Origin: Calendula officinalis
Lineage: Eukaryota; Streptophyta; Magnoliopsida; Asterales; Asteraceae
Assembly (NCBI GenBank): GCA_963853835.1
Contig: OY970826.1
Span: 72,720,929 to 72,784,928, forward strand
Reading direction: 5' to 3'
DNA: 64,000 nucleotides
Shown here: one piece after another, positions 33,679-44,666 of the stretch
Numbering within the stretch: the first letter of the stretch is position 1
Layout of the letters: every line of letters starts with the position of its first letter
Notes under the pieces: generated by a model
Databases searched by the model: none
The model's input: only the letters and a program-made list of their open reading frames with translations
What the model was told of the DNA's origin: nothing
Program-made: the position numbers and the translations under genes

Positions 33679-34382
33679 CTTTCTCATCCAGAAAGACCAG
33701 ACTATCTTTGATACCAGCCTTACCAAAGCAGGTATGTGGGTTTCAACCCGAATTGGTAAAACGGACGGGACGGTGGGTTTCAGCCTATTTTCATATTAAC
33801 GGGTTTAAATAGTTCTCTTTTTTATCTGTAATATTTCATATTAACGGGTTTAAATAGTTCTCTTTTTTATCTGTAATAGGTCTTGAGTCTGGACGTGGTG
33901 ATAGAATTTCATCTCATTTAAAGCAAAGGCTCATTTGCTTTAAGGGATTAGAGTTTATACCGTTTCATTAAGCTCAATATACTAATTGGACAAAGTTCCT
34001 AATGCAATTAGTGGAGCAATTGCATTAAAGCAACTCCATTTTCTGTTAAGTTGGATGACTTTTTTTTTGAACACCAGAAAATCTGTATTTGAATGGTGAG
34101 TGGAAATGTGTAGTCGGGATGGTAGTCTCTCAAAGTGTATTGTTTGTTAATGGGTAAAGCCTTCTAGACTGCGTGATTATATTTTTAATTATTATTGTAA
34201 TCATGTACTTATTAAACTTGTTAAAATTTTTGGATAAAAGGTGTTCCAGATCAACACAATTTGTATTAAAATTTAAAATTAAAAATTACCCTTTTCGACC
34301 TGTTGCCCAAACTCTCTGACCAACCCATTTTGTCGATTACTTTTTATGTGGTTACTAATACTTCCTAAATGTGTGACAGAGT

Positions 34383-34445
34383 AGACTGGCATTGAAACCT
34401 GATGGCTTAATTTTTGCTGCTATTTTTGGTGGAGAAACACTAAAG
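34383..34445 (+). pseudogene. Exon scrap resembling complex I assembly methyltransferase (NDUFAF5-like)
   Basis: Twenty-one codons read RLALKPDGLIF then AAIFGGETLK. This is close to the conserved LALKPDGLFLAA..GGETLKELR segment of the plant mitochondrial methyltransferase family related to NDUFAF5. A splice-acceptor-like TGTGTGACAG precedes it. After the last Lys the homology stops, and a TAG in another frame and AT-rich sequence follow. No other exon of the gene was recognised nearby. The assignment rests on one short motif recalled from the family. Confidence 0.45.
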
Positions 34446-34901
34446 TTTGTTTATATATTTTTTTAATAAAAAAATTGTGATTTTTCTCTATGTATTGTGC
34501 TTAATTCTGGTCAATTTCATTTGTTGAGAGATGAGAATTGGTGCACACATGGAACGTGAAAATTCTCTACGTATGAGAATTCTGAAGCTACAAGCCTACA
34601 AATAATTGCCCAACAAATTATGGCATGGGTTCTGGAAATCAAATGAATCTCGAATCACTTAGGGTCTGTGAGATCATATCGTAAATTAAGGTCGATCACT
34701 GTGTTGTGGTTTGGATTCGCTTTGAACGAGATGCTGGTTCTCGATATTTGATGTTTAGAATGTTTTAAAAGCTGATGGCCCGTTTGAGCCTGAAGTTGGG
34801 ATCAATCCTAAGAACATGGATTTTGTATACAATTTCGTAATTGATGATTATGTGATTGTACTGTTTAATGAGGCGAGATAGAAAGTTGTTTCAAGCGTTC
34901 A

Positions 34902-34985
34902 GTTGGGTTGGATTGTTAATGAATGTGAAAAATAAGGTTGGGTTGGGTTGTGTAGGTGGAAAAGAGAGAGAAATTATTTTTTAAG
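34902..34985. repeat. Dispersed repeat, copy 2 (other copy at 6726)
   Basis: About 85 bases matching 6726-6814 in the same orientation with few changes. Class unknown. Confidence 0.45.
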
Positions 34986-35548
34986 ACTAGTAGTAATATT
35001 CTAACCAATCTTTTAAGACTAGTAGTAATAATGATAATAAGTGACTTGAGTTACATTACCACTTCAGTATTATTTTACTTTTCTGTCTCTTAAACATATA
35101 GATGATCGAAGGCATGTAATGGTGGTAAAATGCTTGACCAAGCTAAAAAGAGGATGGGGACGTAACCCAACAACTTTATCTCTCATAACCATTCGATCAA
35201 TCTGGCGATCAAACCAAAACAATATAGAGGGGGGTGGACGTGTACACTGGGAGTGGACACATCCTTGTGACAACTGTATCCGCGACCGCATTACGACTAA
35301 TCTAAAGCATTTTTTTATGCTTAAGTTTATTTATAACATTTATTTAAATAAGAAATCATTGGTGGTGTAAGTGTGTAACTTAATATATGTGCTCTTAAAG
35401 TTAAAATAATACAAAATTCATACTATTATTTACCTTTAAAAATATTCACATTATATCAGTCGAACATATCCTATATAAACTACTCATAAATTTATATCAT
35501 TTTATCAAAATCGAGATTTGAAATCATAACCACAAACTAATGGAAAAT

Positions 35549-35726
35549 GAGTAATGGTATTTAGGCCTACCATTTAGACCTACTCATAGACATACTCATT
35601 AGATAAAGACACGTGTCAAAATCAAAAGATAATATTAGGAGACAGAATTAGTGGAATACATATGTCATCCTATCAAGTGGGTAGGTCTATGAGTAGATAT
35701 AAATAGTAGAACCAAATATCATTTCT
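35549..35726. mobile_element. MITE copy B
   Basis: Ends GAGTAATGGTATTTAGG and, inverted, AGAAATGATATTTGG. The interior is the reverse complement of copies A and C (GACACGTGTCAAAATCAA, CATCCTATCAAGTGGGTAGG). ATGGAAAAT precedes it (35540-35548) and follows it (35728-35736), and a second start of the element (GAGTAATGGTATTTAGGCCC) follows directly, so a partial tandem copy begins here. Confidence 0.6.
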
Positions 35727-36074
35727 TATGGAAAATGAGTAATGGTATTTAGGCCCAACACCTATGTAAATAAAAACCACACCTATGATGAAGTCTTGGG
35801 TTTAGGACAAGGAAATTGATAGCAGTTTTATGTTGTTTTTGGTGGAGTCCAAGAGTTGATTAAGATGGATTTTAACATATGTCTTACATATATTTTAACA
35901 TTTGTTACGCTTTTAGAACTAATATTTTATGATTCAGGTAAAATCGGAAACAACGTATTGACATATTCCAAGAGTTTGACTTACAAGTTACATTGATTGA
36001 TGACAAACTTTAAAATTTAGTGACTATTTCATATTTATTTATAAAAAATTAGAGAACTAATAAAGTCATATTAT

Positions 36075-36238
36075 TTTGTCCTACTCATAGTTCTACACAC
36101 TTGATATGATTACATGTGTACTCCATTAATTCTCTCTCATAATATTATCCCTTGATTTTGACACATGTCTTCATCAAATGAGTAGAACTATGGGTAGAAC
36201 CAAATTATAGAACTAAATACCATTACTCAAATAATTAT
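36075..36238. mobile_element. MITE copy C
   Basis: Direct relative of copy A (CTTGATTTTGACACATGTC, AAATGAGTAGAACTATG) ending CTAAATACCATTACTC at 36238. The left terminal repeat is worn or missing. Confidence 0.55.
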
Positions 36239-36263
36239 TACACATCATATAAATATTTATGGA

Positions 36264-36374
36264 AGGGCTGTCATTAAGAAGGCAAAATAACAAAAGACAA
36301 CCCCCTCCTGAATTTTAGGAATAATAATTTTTTAATCAATTTACAAGCTTTTTATTCATATTAATGACAGCCCT
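36264..36374. mobile_element. Short MITE with perfect 14-bp inverted ends
   Basis: AGGGCTGTCATTAA at the left and TTAATGACAGCCCT at the right are perfect inverse copies. The interior shares CTCCTGAATTTTAGRAA with the element at 1021-1165. AATATTTAT occurs at 36252-36260 and 36383-36391, a possible duplication if the true ends lie slightly further out. Confidence 0.65.
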
Positions 36375-36391
36375 AAGAGTGTAATATTTAT

Positions 36392-36980
36392 AAGTAAATG
36401 CGAGATTGGGTGTAATAGGGTGCATTCCTCACTTTCGAGATGTGTCCCCCCATTATGTGACCCCCAACACAATATGTCCCTCCCTTTTATATTGGCTGGT
36501 TTGTTCGTTTAGGCGCCCAAATGTTATGGACAAAAAATTATATGTATTACTTGTACATTATGCATGGTTAATGATATACATACTAATAAAATCAGTTTTA
36601 TGATTGAATTGTGTGTTTAATTATTACTATATGGATTTGTTCATGTATTTGGCATTGTTCATGTATTTGGCATGTACAAAGAAAACTAATAAAATAGTAT
36701 ATGTTTCTCAAGATTCAATTTGTAATACGTTAAATACAAATTCTTGCTCATGAATTTTTTCAATTAATGGTTTATTATTATTGTAATAATTTGTAATATT
36801 GGTAATTGAGCATTACAATTTATTGTAAACTTGTAGGATAATAAACACAAATTGTTCTTAGTTAAGGGCTCAATGTTCGGTTCCAAAAAAAGTTAAGGGC
36901 TCAAAGTTGAAACTAAAGATCATTAGATTTCCTTCGTCGTCATAACTTTGATTTTAAATTAATTTATCTTTTAAAACCTT
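36392..36980. other. AT-rich sequence upstream of the kinesin fragment
   Basis: No gene seen. It contains a short direct repeat (GTTCATGTATTTGGCAT, about 36640-36672). It may include distal promoter sequence of the kinesin fragment. Confidence 0.35.
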
Positions 36981-37030
36981 CTCCAACGGCTACGTTTTTT
37001 TTAACGGCTACAATTTTTTTTGAACGGCTA
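36981..37030 (+). promoter_or_regulatory. Three mitosis-specific (MSA-type) promoter boxes
   Basis: CTCCAACGGCTA, TTTAACGGCTA and TTGAACGGCTA stand in a row about 20 bases apart, 75-120 bases before the kinesin coding start. The AACGG core matches the MSA element bound by three-repeat MYB factors, which switches on G2/M genes such as cytokinetic kinesins. Boxes and coding fragment support each other. Confidence 0.65.
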
Positions 37031-37100
37031 CATTTCTTACTTTCTCTCTCTAAATTGTCGACAAACCCTTCAATTTCCAAACTGCATTAGGATTCGAAAA

Positions 37101-37416
37101 AGGAAGCATTTTATGCAATCAAGGAACGCGATATTGAGAGAGAACCCATTCGATACTCCGTCAGTAAACCCTAATTCAATGAAGCAGACTAGATCTAATC
37201 GGAAGCAGAAATCATGCAAAGAAAATGCCCCCCTTTCTGATACGAACATAATTTCAGATCCATCCCCTTTTCCATCTTCCAGTGGTAAATCGTGTCCAGC
37301 TGTGGCCAGTAAATTGAAATCAGCACTCCCACTCATCAAAACCTCTTAAACGGAAGCTTGGTAGCGATTCTCATATTGAAAATGGGGTTTCTGGATCTAC
37401 TGATTCTGGAGTGAAG
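37101..37416 (+). pseudogene. First exon of a KIN-12 type (phragmoplast) kinesin, broken
   Basis: The reading RKHFMQSRNAILRENPFD, then a Lys/Arg/Ser-rich part with KENAP, then LKSALP, matches the N-terminal extension of plant KIN-12 kinesins (PAKRP1 class), which work in the phragmoplast at cytokinesis. Where the family begins MKHFM, this copy has AGG in place of ATG at 37101-37103. At about 37325-37345 some codons are lost and the frame shifts; KPLKRKLGSDS and GVSGSTDSGVK follow in another frame. The exon appears to end at 37416 before GTGCGT, a plausible donor site. The motor domain is not found downstream. The lost start, the frame shift and the absent motor make it non-functional. Confidence 0.7.
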
Positions 37417-37860
37417 GTGCGTATTGTTAAAACCCTAATTCACTCCGGTTGTTTGTTTTGAAAAAGTAAAAAGTTGCAATTTGTAGCCTTATAATCTAAT
37501 AATTTACTGTAACATTATACATGATATGCAGGTGTATGTTGTTAAACCCTAATTCATTCTGGCTGTTTATTTTAGATAAAGAAGGGGCAATTTATAGCAG
37601 TAAAACATGAATATCAGTTTAATTGAATGCTTTACATAGGGTGTTTTTGATCTTATAATCAATTGAAACGTTATACATGATCCGAAGGTGTATATTGTTA
37701 AATACTAATTCTATCTGGTTGTTTAATTTGAAATAAAAGTGGCAATTTATGCATTAAAACATGATTATCAGCTTAACTGAATGCTGTATACAGGGTGTTA
37801 TACTGTTATGATCTTATAATTAACTGAAATTCTACTCTACATATATACATTTATCATTCA
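37417..37860 (+). repeat. Triplicated intron-start segment behind the kinesin exon
   Basis: A unit starting GGTGTRTRTTGTTAAA, with CTAATTC, GGTTGTTT and GTGGCAATTTAT phrases and ending near TATACATGAT, is repeated about three times (starts near 37417, 37531 and 37687) with clear divergence. Each copy begins with a donor-like AG/GTGYRT. Confidence 0.65.
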
Positions 37861-37924
37861 CATGTTACTGTTCATAAAAATTTTCATTTTACCCCTAAAT
37901 TTTGTTGTTATTTACAATGCTTTA

Positions 37925-37956
37925 TGGCTCAGTGGAAAAACTATACGGTCGAATCC
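37925..37956 (+). repeat. tRNA-like A and B box pair, possible SINE remnant
   Basis: TGGCTCAGTGG (37925-37935) fits the polymerase III A box perfectly, and CGGTCGAATCC (37946-37956) fits the B box apart from one missing T. The gap of 10 bases is too short for a tRNA, so this is at most a deleted SINE head. Confidence 0.3.
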
Positions 37957-39349
37957 TATGGCTATGGTAACTCCAGTTTTTTAGTTTGCTTTTGTTATAA
38001 CTTATAACCACTTACAAAATCAACCCCTTATATTCCCCTAATTTACAAAACAACCCCTTAATAAGTTAATATACATTTTCTAGATTTTTATAAAAATCAA
38101 AAGGCTTTTATTATTTGGAGTTACTTTTTGAGATTAATTAATATAAATAAAGTATCTTTAAAATTATTATTAGCGTGTCATTATTAATAGTCTGAGCTTT
38201 ATTATTAGTATTATCGTTTTTTTACTTTTTTTTATTATTTTTTATTCTTTTAAAGTTATGATTAAGAACAATAAATTACGAATTTTAAAGTACAATCTGT
38301 TTTAAGTGATTTGACCAGCCCAAAAACATCTACATAATCATATGTGTTTCATTTATATGAAAAGTTTTATCTACAGAATACTTATACGACAAAATTAATA
38401 TATATATTGATTAACTAGAAAATTGTATTGACCCATCTAATAATCAAATGCATAAATTGCAAGTAATAATTGGGGTTTTTATTAAACAAGGAATATAAGA
38501 CCCCGCGCGTTGCAGCGGGATTTAAATTTAATTTTTTTGACATAAATGTTCAATTCTTATTTCAATCGGTTTTAATTTCTATATTAAGATGTGATTTGTT
38601 GTGATTCGAAATAAAATAAAAGTTGATTGGTCTAATAAAAAACATTAATAATAGTAGGAGGAATATGTTGATATAAATGTAATGTAACGGTTCGTGCTTC
38701 GTTGCGGATATTTTACGTATTTTTATCATTTACGTATTTAGAAATATCATAAAGATGTTACTTTTTTCATAATGAAAATAAAACTGGATTATAAAACACA
38801 CACATAGTTGAAAAATAACATCATATTCAAAACATGTATTTTTTATAATATATCATTTTAATTTAAAAGTGATGTTAAAAGAAACCTATTTGTAAAAAAA
38901 AATATTATAATATTAGGCTCATTTCAATCGTATTTCAGTAACATTTTTATTGGTGAACTTTTTAAAAATTAATATTTCATTTCTTTTAAATATGTGTTAA
39001 ATTAAGATAATATGTATAATATTTTTGTAATTAGTAAATAGTTAGAGGGTGGAAAACTAAATTTTTTTAATTATTTATAAAAGCAACTCTATTCTAAGGG
39101 TAATTTTGTTACATTTATGAATTGGAAATCTCATTTAGTTTTTTCTTCCGTTCATTCGTTTCACACCTTCCGTTCCGTTCCATAAACTTTGTAATGAAAA
39201 GTACAACTTGCACGGTAAATGTATATAAAGGATAATTACAAACTATTGTAAAGACTACTTTCTAAGTTAAAGGTAAAGAATTTAACTCTCTTATTATAAG
39301 TTAGGACTAGCTTATAACATTGAAATTTTCATAATATTTCATGTATATT
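37957..39349. other. AT-rich intergenic sequence
   Basis: No gene seen. Two CG-containing words stand out: CCCCGCGCGTTGCAGCGGG at about 38501 and GGTTCGTGCTTCGTTGCGG near 38690. They resemble words at 63955 and 8352. Confidence 0.4.
38490..38530. repeat. Dispersed GCGTTGCAGCGGGATTTAAA motif, copy 1
   Basis: About 40 bases (GGAATATAAGACC.., GCAGCGGGATTTAAA) are matched in reverse complement at 63955-63992. Such words mark the ends of unclassified plant repeats; class not determined. Confidence 0.4.
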
Positions 39350-39354
39350 GTCAT

Positions 39355-40699
39355 TGATGTGTTGGATCTAGTTATAAAATTTAAGCTCCTAAATACCACT
39401 AATCTAGATTACCACATTCATAGGCAAGTATACCTAATCGTGGGTAATATAGGTTAGGTAAGTATTTTGGGTTATCGAATCCACAGGGAACAGTTTATGT
39501 AATCCAGTTAAAGAAAGTTAAAGAATTAATCAAGAAAAGAGTTTTGTTCATGTTTTGATTTATATGAAATGTAATTAATGTTTGAAATGACAAGAAACGC
39601 AAATTTGAACGTTTGAAATGAGATTTAAGGGATATTCACTATGTATGGATTCATCTAGTTTTAAGTATGGTTATTGAGCACCGGCTAGTTTAATGTTCTA
39701 GAAGTCACGGTATTAGATTTCTCTCAATCCCATTTAATAAACTAATTACAACTAATAGGAATTTCTTCTCTCAAAAGTTATAACTAATCACACTTCTATT
39801 TGTTGAAATTACCGTCTTGAATTAACTAAGACTTCTAACCTAGAATTTCCATTATTAGGGTTGAACTTCTTGTTTAATCTAACTTATTGGAATCTTGTCT
39901 CTAATCCCTATTTCTAGTGAATTACCAACTAGGTCATAATGAAAAGTTGGGGAAGTAATCAATTGAACCAAATGTTGTCAATATCTAATTTAATCAATTA
40001 CCAACGATAAAGAAACGAAAACTCATAAATTAAACCAAGAAGAGTAATTAAACATCAACAATTGTTTTGAACACAAACAAACCCTAAAATTAAACCATAC
40101 TTAATCCTAGAATCATCCAAACATAGCGAATATAAAGATTACTAGCACATAGACATGCTAGAAATCAACAAACAAGAGTTAAAGATTAGAATTACAACCA
40201 TCAAATTGTTCCAAAATGATAAGAAATCAGTAATTGTTATAATCTTGAAGAATTTCTTGATGAAATGCTCTAAAATTCGTATCCTTTAACTGCCCAAAAA
40301 CACACACGTCCAAAAGATAACTGAACAGTTCCCTTTGATCTGCCATTTAACACGACCAGACACGCATAGTTCACGGCGCGAACTATAGTTCGCGTCGTGA
40401 ACTTTCCGTTTTGTTGACATCCCGATCGTTAACTCTTGTTGGCGATCGGTAACACACTTCAGAGATTTTGGTGACTGATCGTGAATAGTTCACGATCAGT
40501 TCACGATCGTGAACTATTTTTGGCCTGAAATCTTGTATTTTTCTTCATTTTTTGGCCCGTTTTTGATACCTCTTTCGCTATATCACCTGAAATGTAAAAT
40601 AAACACATAATTGAGTAATATCACATGTATTTGCTTCTAAAACGTACTCAAAATAGACGATATTGACGGGTTTGAACGTGTCTAAAAACGTCAATATCA
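39355..40699 (-). repeat. Outer 3' LTR (copy A)
   Basis: 1345 bases. Shares with copy D (59633) CAGTTTATG, CACGGTATTAG, CAATCCCATTTAA, TCTAGTTTTAAG and GAAATGAGATTTAAG, where copies B and C have other bases. Carries one more TTCACGATCAG unit than C and D. The polypurine-type sequence AAGTGTGGGAATTT (minus strand) follows at 40700. Confidence 0.9.
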
Positions 40700-41912
40700 A
40701 AATTCCCACACTTAAACTTTGCTTTTCCTCAAGCAAATCATCAATTAAATAAATTTCACTAGCCACAGTTAAAGATCATGTTATTTGACATTTCTTTCAA
40801 TGTATGACTCAAACAAAAATCGGAAAACTATTTATTTAGCGGATAAAATTTGTTAAGGCCTTTATATTCGGATTTGTGTACAGCGTTAACCAACTCTATA
40901 TCATTTTAATCGACTTTCAGCCAACCTATTAAACCTTTGCTAGCCTAAGACCTACTCATTCTTACATAACCTAAAAGTTTAACTTTTTATGAAAATTCCC
41001 GACCTGGTTTATTGTTGAAAACTTAGTTTAAATTTTTTACCAATGCAACTATTCATTAATTTCATGCATTTTTTTTTGCATTTGTTCAGTTTTTGAATTT
41101 TTTAGATAATTAAGCTTGGGTCATCAAACCATTCACCCCTACTTTCTAATAAACCCATATAATATTTTTCTATTATAGACTTTGTCCGAATTTACTAGGC
41201 CGAAGGGGTTCTCACCAATGCAAAACTTCCATTCATCAACTTAATATTAATCATCGGCTTTTCACTGATTCTTAATTTTAGTACACAAAGGATTTTTCTA
41301 AACTAAAAGTCCAATCTCAATCTATTTTTGTCAGTGATTAGCTTTGCCAACTCTAATTTCCTAAAAAGCTAAAGTTTTAACTTGTGCAAGACCTATTGTA
41401 TTACTTAAACTATGAAAGATTGAATAAATTGCCAAAAAGATTTTTTTAAAGTAATAGAAAGCCACAAACTTTGAACATAAAAACTAGAACAAATTTTATC
41501 TTTTAAATTGAAATATTTTTCCGGGTTTGCTTTTCCTCATAACATCGAGAAATGTCTTAAAAAAATTTTTGGCTAATGTAAATAAAAGTAGTTTACGTGT
41601 ATTTAGATGAATTTTTTCGAGATTTCACAAATTTTAAATGGTGGATTTTTTATATACACCCCCTTCCCACACTTAAGTGTTTGCATTGTCCCCAATGCAA
41701 TAAACTTGACAAAATTTAGGAAATCGAAGTCATAAGAAAGTGAACGACCTGAGGATGTGTTGTGTTCATTCTCGGTGAAGTATTGAATTCCGGAGCAGTT
41801 TACAAGATTCCTCAACAAACAGCAATCACGACGAACACCTAAACAAACAAACAAAAACAGAAATACGTTTTTTTTATTATTATTATTATTTTTTTTTTCT
41901 GCCTCTTCGCCT

Positions 41913-43477
41913 TCATTGCGGTGGTGGGTACCAAGAATTGGAGTCTTGATACCAAGCATCATAATTTGGGTAGTTTGGTGGTGCGGGGAAACTCGGTGCC
42001 CATGTGGGTATGTTGGAATGATCAAAGGGTGGGGGTCGGGGAAATTGATCGGGATATAGATTATAGTTGGCAACATTGGTTTGCCAACTCACTTGTTGCC
42101 CGACCCGCATCTGATTGTAGTACGACCGTTGCATATGATTTTGGACATTAGATTGCAAATGGTCGTTTGATGATCGAACATAGGCGACATCGACTTGCAT
42201 CGCGTCCATCCTCTCGACCATTTACGAGAAGTAAGGATCGAACGAGGATTGACCCGACCCGGATCCCGAGGCGCCCGAATGCCCGAATTGGGGACCCGTT
42301 GGTCCCGGTTGACCAAAGTCTTGACCCGCTATTGGTATTTCGTGACCCGGTGCATCGTCCATATCCACATCATCATCACCATCATCCTCACTACTATCAC
42401 TACCACTTCCCGGATGTTCCACACCGGGATGTTCATTCCAAACATAGTCACCCGCAAACTTAACAATGACTTGCATACCTGACAACAATATCTCATCCAT
42501 TGACCCCATTGGTCGATATGTCATGCTCTCCCAAACTCTTTCAGGAATGGCAATTGCGGCCCGAGCCAAACGAGTGACATAGTGACCGGCACCATCGGAC
42601 TTTTCCCTTTTAGCCCCTTTCCTTGTGTACTCAAAAATTTGGCGATCACGAACGGAATATTCGTTATCGCATTCTTGTCTATGAGTTGATGGAGCAACCA
42701 CATATCGTATTTGTTAACTTTTTCGGGACCTTGGTTGCGGTGGCGGATGGTGTATGAAATCATTCTATGAAGATACCGATGAGTGCCGCTTCTAATGCTT
42801 GACTATTTTGTATGAGCCATTCGGTAATCACCAACCCCGATTTGACGCCAATATTCGTCAACATTTCTAACCTCATTCGTCGCACACCACTTCATATAAT
42901 GATTAAAACTTCCGGATGTGGTTTCATCTACGGTATAAATACCTAAGTTGATTGCAAACTGAATGAGGTTACAATGGGCCCATTGGTTTGCCACTCGGTA
43001 TTGGATGGAAAGAGCACGAGGATCCTTCATGGCTACACGGGGTTCGAATTTTATAGTAGAGTAAAATTCGAGGAGAAGCTCATCATAAGTTGGTTCATTG
43101 ATGAGAAGAGCTCTCTCCCACGCCCGGCATATAAAACGTATATCGCCATCGTGATCTCTATGATAACGAACCAGGTAACTTTCAATATCCGCCCTTCGAC
43201 CTACCGCATCTAACAATTCCAAATCAACACACCTTCCCACAACTACTTTTTTGTGTGAGAGTTTATTTTTCCTACTCTCACAATCCTGTGCAAGACCCTC
43301 TCGAGGTGCATTCTCAAAGTTTAGGAAGATGTGTTCCCTATTAACTTTAAGAATGGCCGGGAACCCATCGGCTAAGAGTGCGGGCCCCGGTGCGGGTTCT
43401 GGGACAGGTGAAGGTGCCCGTGCACGTCCGCGCCCGCGGCCACCGGCCGATGTGGAGACAGCGGTCTTTTGTTGCTT
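41913..43477 (-). pseudogene. Third ORF (Athila env-position ORF), outer copy, broken
   Basis: Same protein as at 51029-52609. Here a GAG-to-TAG change stops it after DYRMAHTK (about 42803), one base is lost near 42590 (CACCATCGG for CACCCATCGG), and six bases are missing near 42222-42227. Short open pieces remain at 42803-43240, 42222-42701 and 41913-42221. It cannot produce the full protein. Confidence 0.75.
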
Positions 43478-44159
43478 CTACATCAAAGACAATAATCACA
43501 ATGTTAAGAATATAAATATGAAAGAATGGAAGGGTGTCTAATTATGTAAAACATGAATGTAAATGATGTTAACCCTTCTCACACTTAGTTTTAAAAAATA
43601 AGAAAATTGAAAATAAAATTAAAGATTTGACATTGTTAATTAAATTTTATTTCAATTTGATATAAAAACTAAGTGTTATAAACATATTAACATTGTAAAA
43701 ACAGTGTCTTTGTTAATATTCTTGACATAACTTTGAACAAAAGACTTGACATTTGGTGTGTCCAATTTTATCCAACCCGAGTTGTTAAACTAGTTATCTA
43801 GAATATTGAAAATTGAAGTATGATAACTAGTTTAACAACTTAAATCTAACTTGAACACTTGCCAAAAATCCGAAATTTAACCCAATTTGTCCACTAATCT
43901 TAAGAGGTTTTGACTAACTAAGCACAAAGATTGTAAATTTCAACTAGGGTTCAACTACAAGTTTACTATTAAGCACAAAGAACTAAGATTTAACTCAAAA
44001 CGTTCAAGAACATGTCAAAAATTTCGGACCTATAACGAAATAATTGAAGAATCTATGAAGAAAAGTAGAAGAACTAACCCTTGGTCCCATGGAGATGAAG
44101 ATTTGATGAAGAAATCGGAGGATTTGGAAGAGAAAAGAGTGAAATCGGGTAGAAATTGG

Positions 44160-44435
44160 GAGTAGCTGCACTGCCGTTCACGAAATGGGGCTAGGGTTCA
44201 TGTTTGAGAAATGCTGGAGGAGAAAACGACGGATTTATACAAAGCAAAGTTCGCGACGCCATTTTGTTCTCGATCGGGAACTATGCGTGACCCGAATGGG
44301 TCAAACCGGGTCGACCCGAATCCGAATCGCTACCCGGAACGTGAACTGAGCGCTAACTCTTCACGCCAAAGAGCCCAACTCGCTGGAAGCACTTCACGAT
44401 CGGGAGGAAAGTTCACGCCGTGAACTTTCCCCCTA
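44160..44435 (-). promoter_or_regulatory. Internal CG-palindrome cluster with TATA box (outer copy)
   Basis: Same module as at 53340-53600: GTTCGCGACGCC, CGATCGGGAACTATGCGTG, CTTCACGATCGGG and GTTCACGCCGTGAAC, with TATAAAT on the minus strand at 44233-44239 on the third-ORF side. Confidence 0.4.
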
Positions 44436-44666
44436 CCAGACACTTACGAATTTTTTAAAGAAAGCAGAAATTAGCGAATGGTATTCACCAAATGACTAAA
44501 TCGAGCAGAAATAAAAAACTAACAACTGAAACAAAAATGCAGAACGGAAAGGGAATAAACCACAATACACACGGGTTGCCTCCCGAGAAGCGCTTCAAAG
44601 ATTAATGAGTCTAAAGCTCGACTCGATGCTACTCTCTTCTCACTTACGAGCACCAACCGAGATGAA

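Larger units (their letters stand above)
33679..35548. other. Intergenic sequence with a tandem duplication and gene scraps
   Basis: A 45-base unit (TTTCATATTAACGGG ... ATCTGTAATA) is duplicated exactly at 33789-33878. A short exon-like scrap lies at 34383-34445 and a dispersed repeat at 34902-34985. An open stretch near 34768-34880 (ADGPFEPEVGINPKN) is not recognised. Confidence 0.4.

Noticed and set aside
10653..33812. Arg/Ala-rich open frames within the LTRs (for example 10653-11051, 15330-15614, 26945-27487, 33261-33812)
   Set aside because: They arise from the CG-rich palindrome cluster, which lacks stop codons in most frames. They differ between copies and have no protein features.
37925..37956. 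A tRNA gene
   Set aside because: Only A and B box words with 10 bases between them. No acceptor stem or anticodon arm can form.
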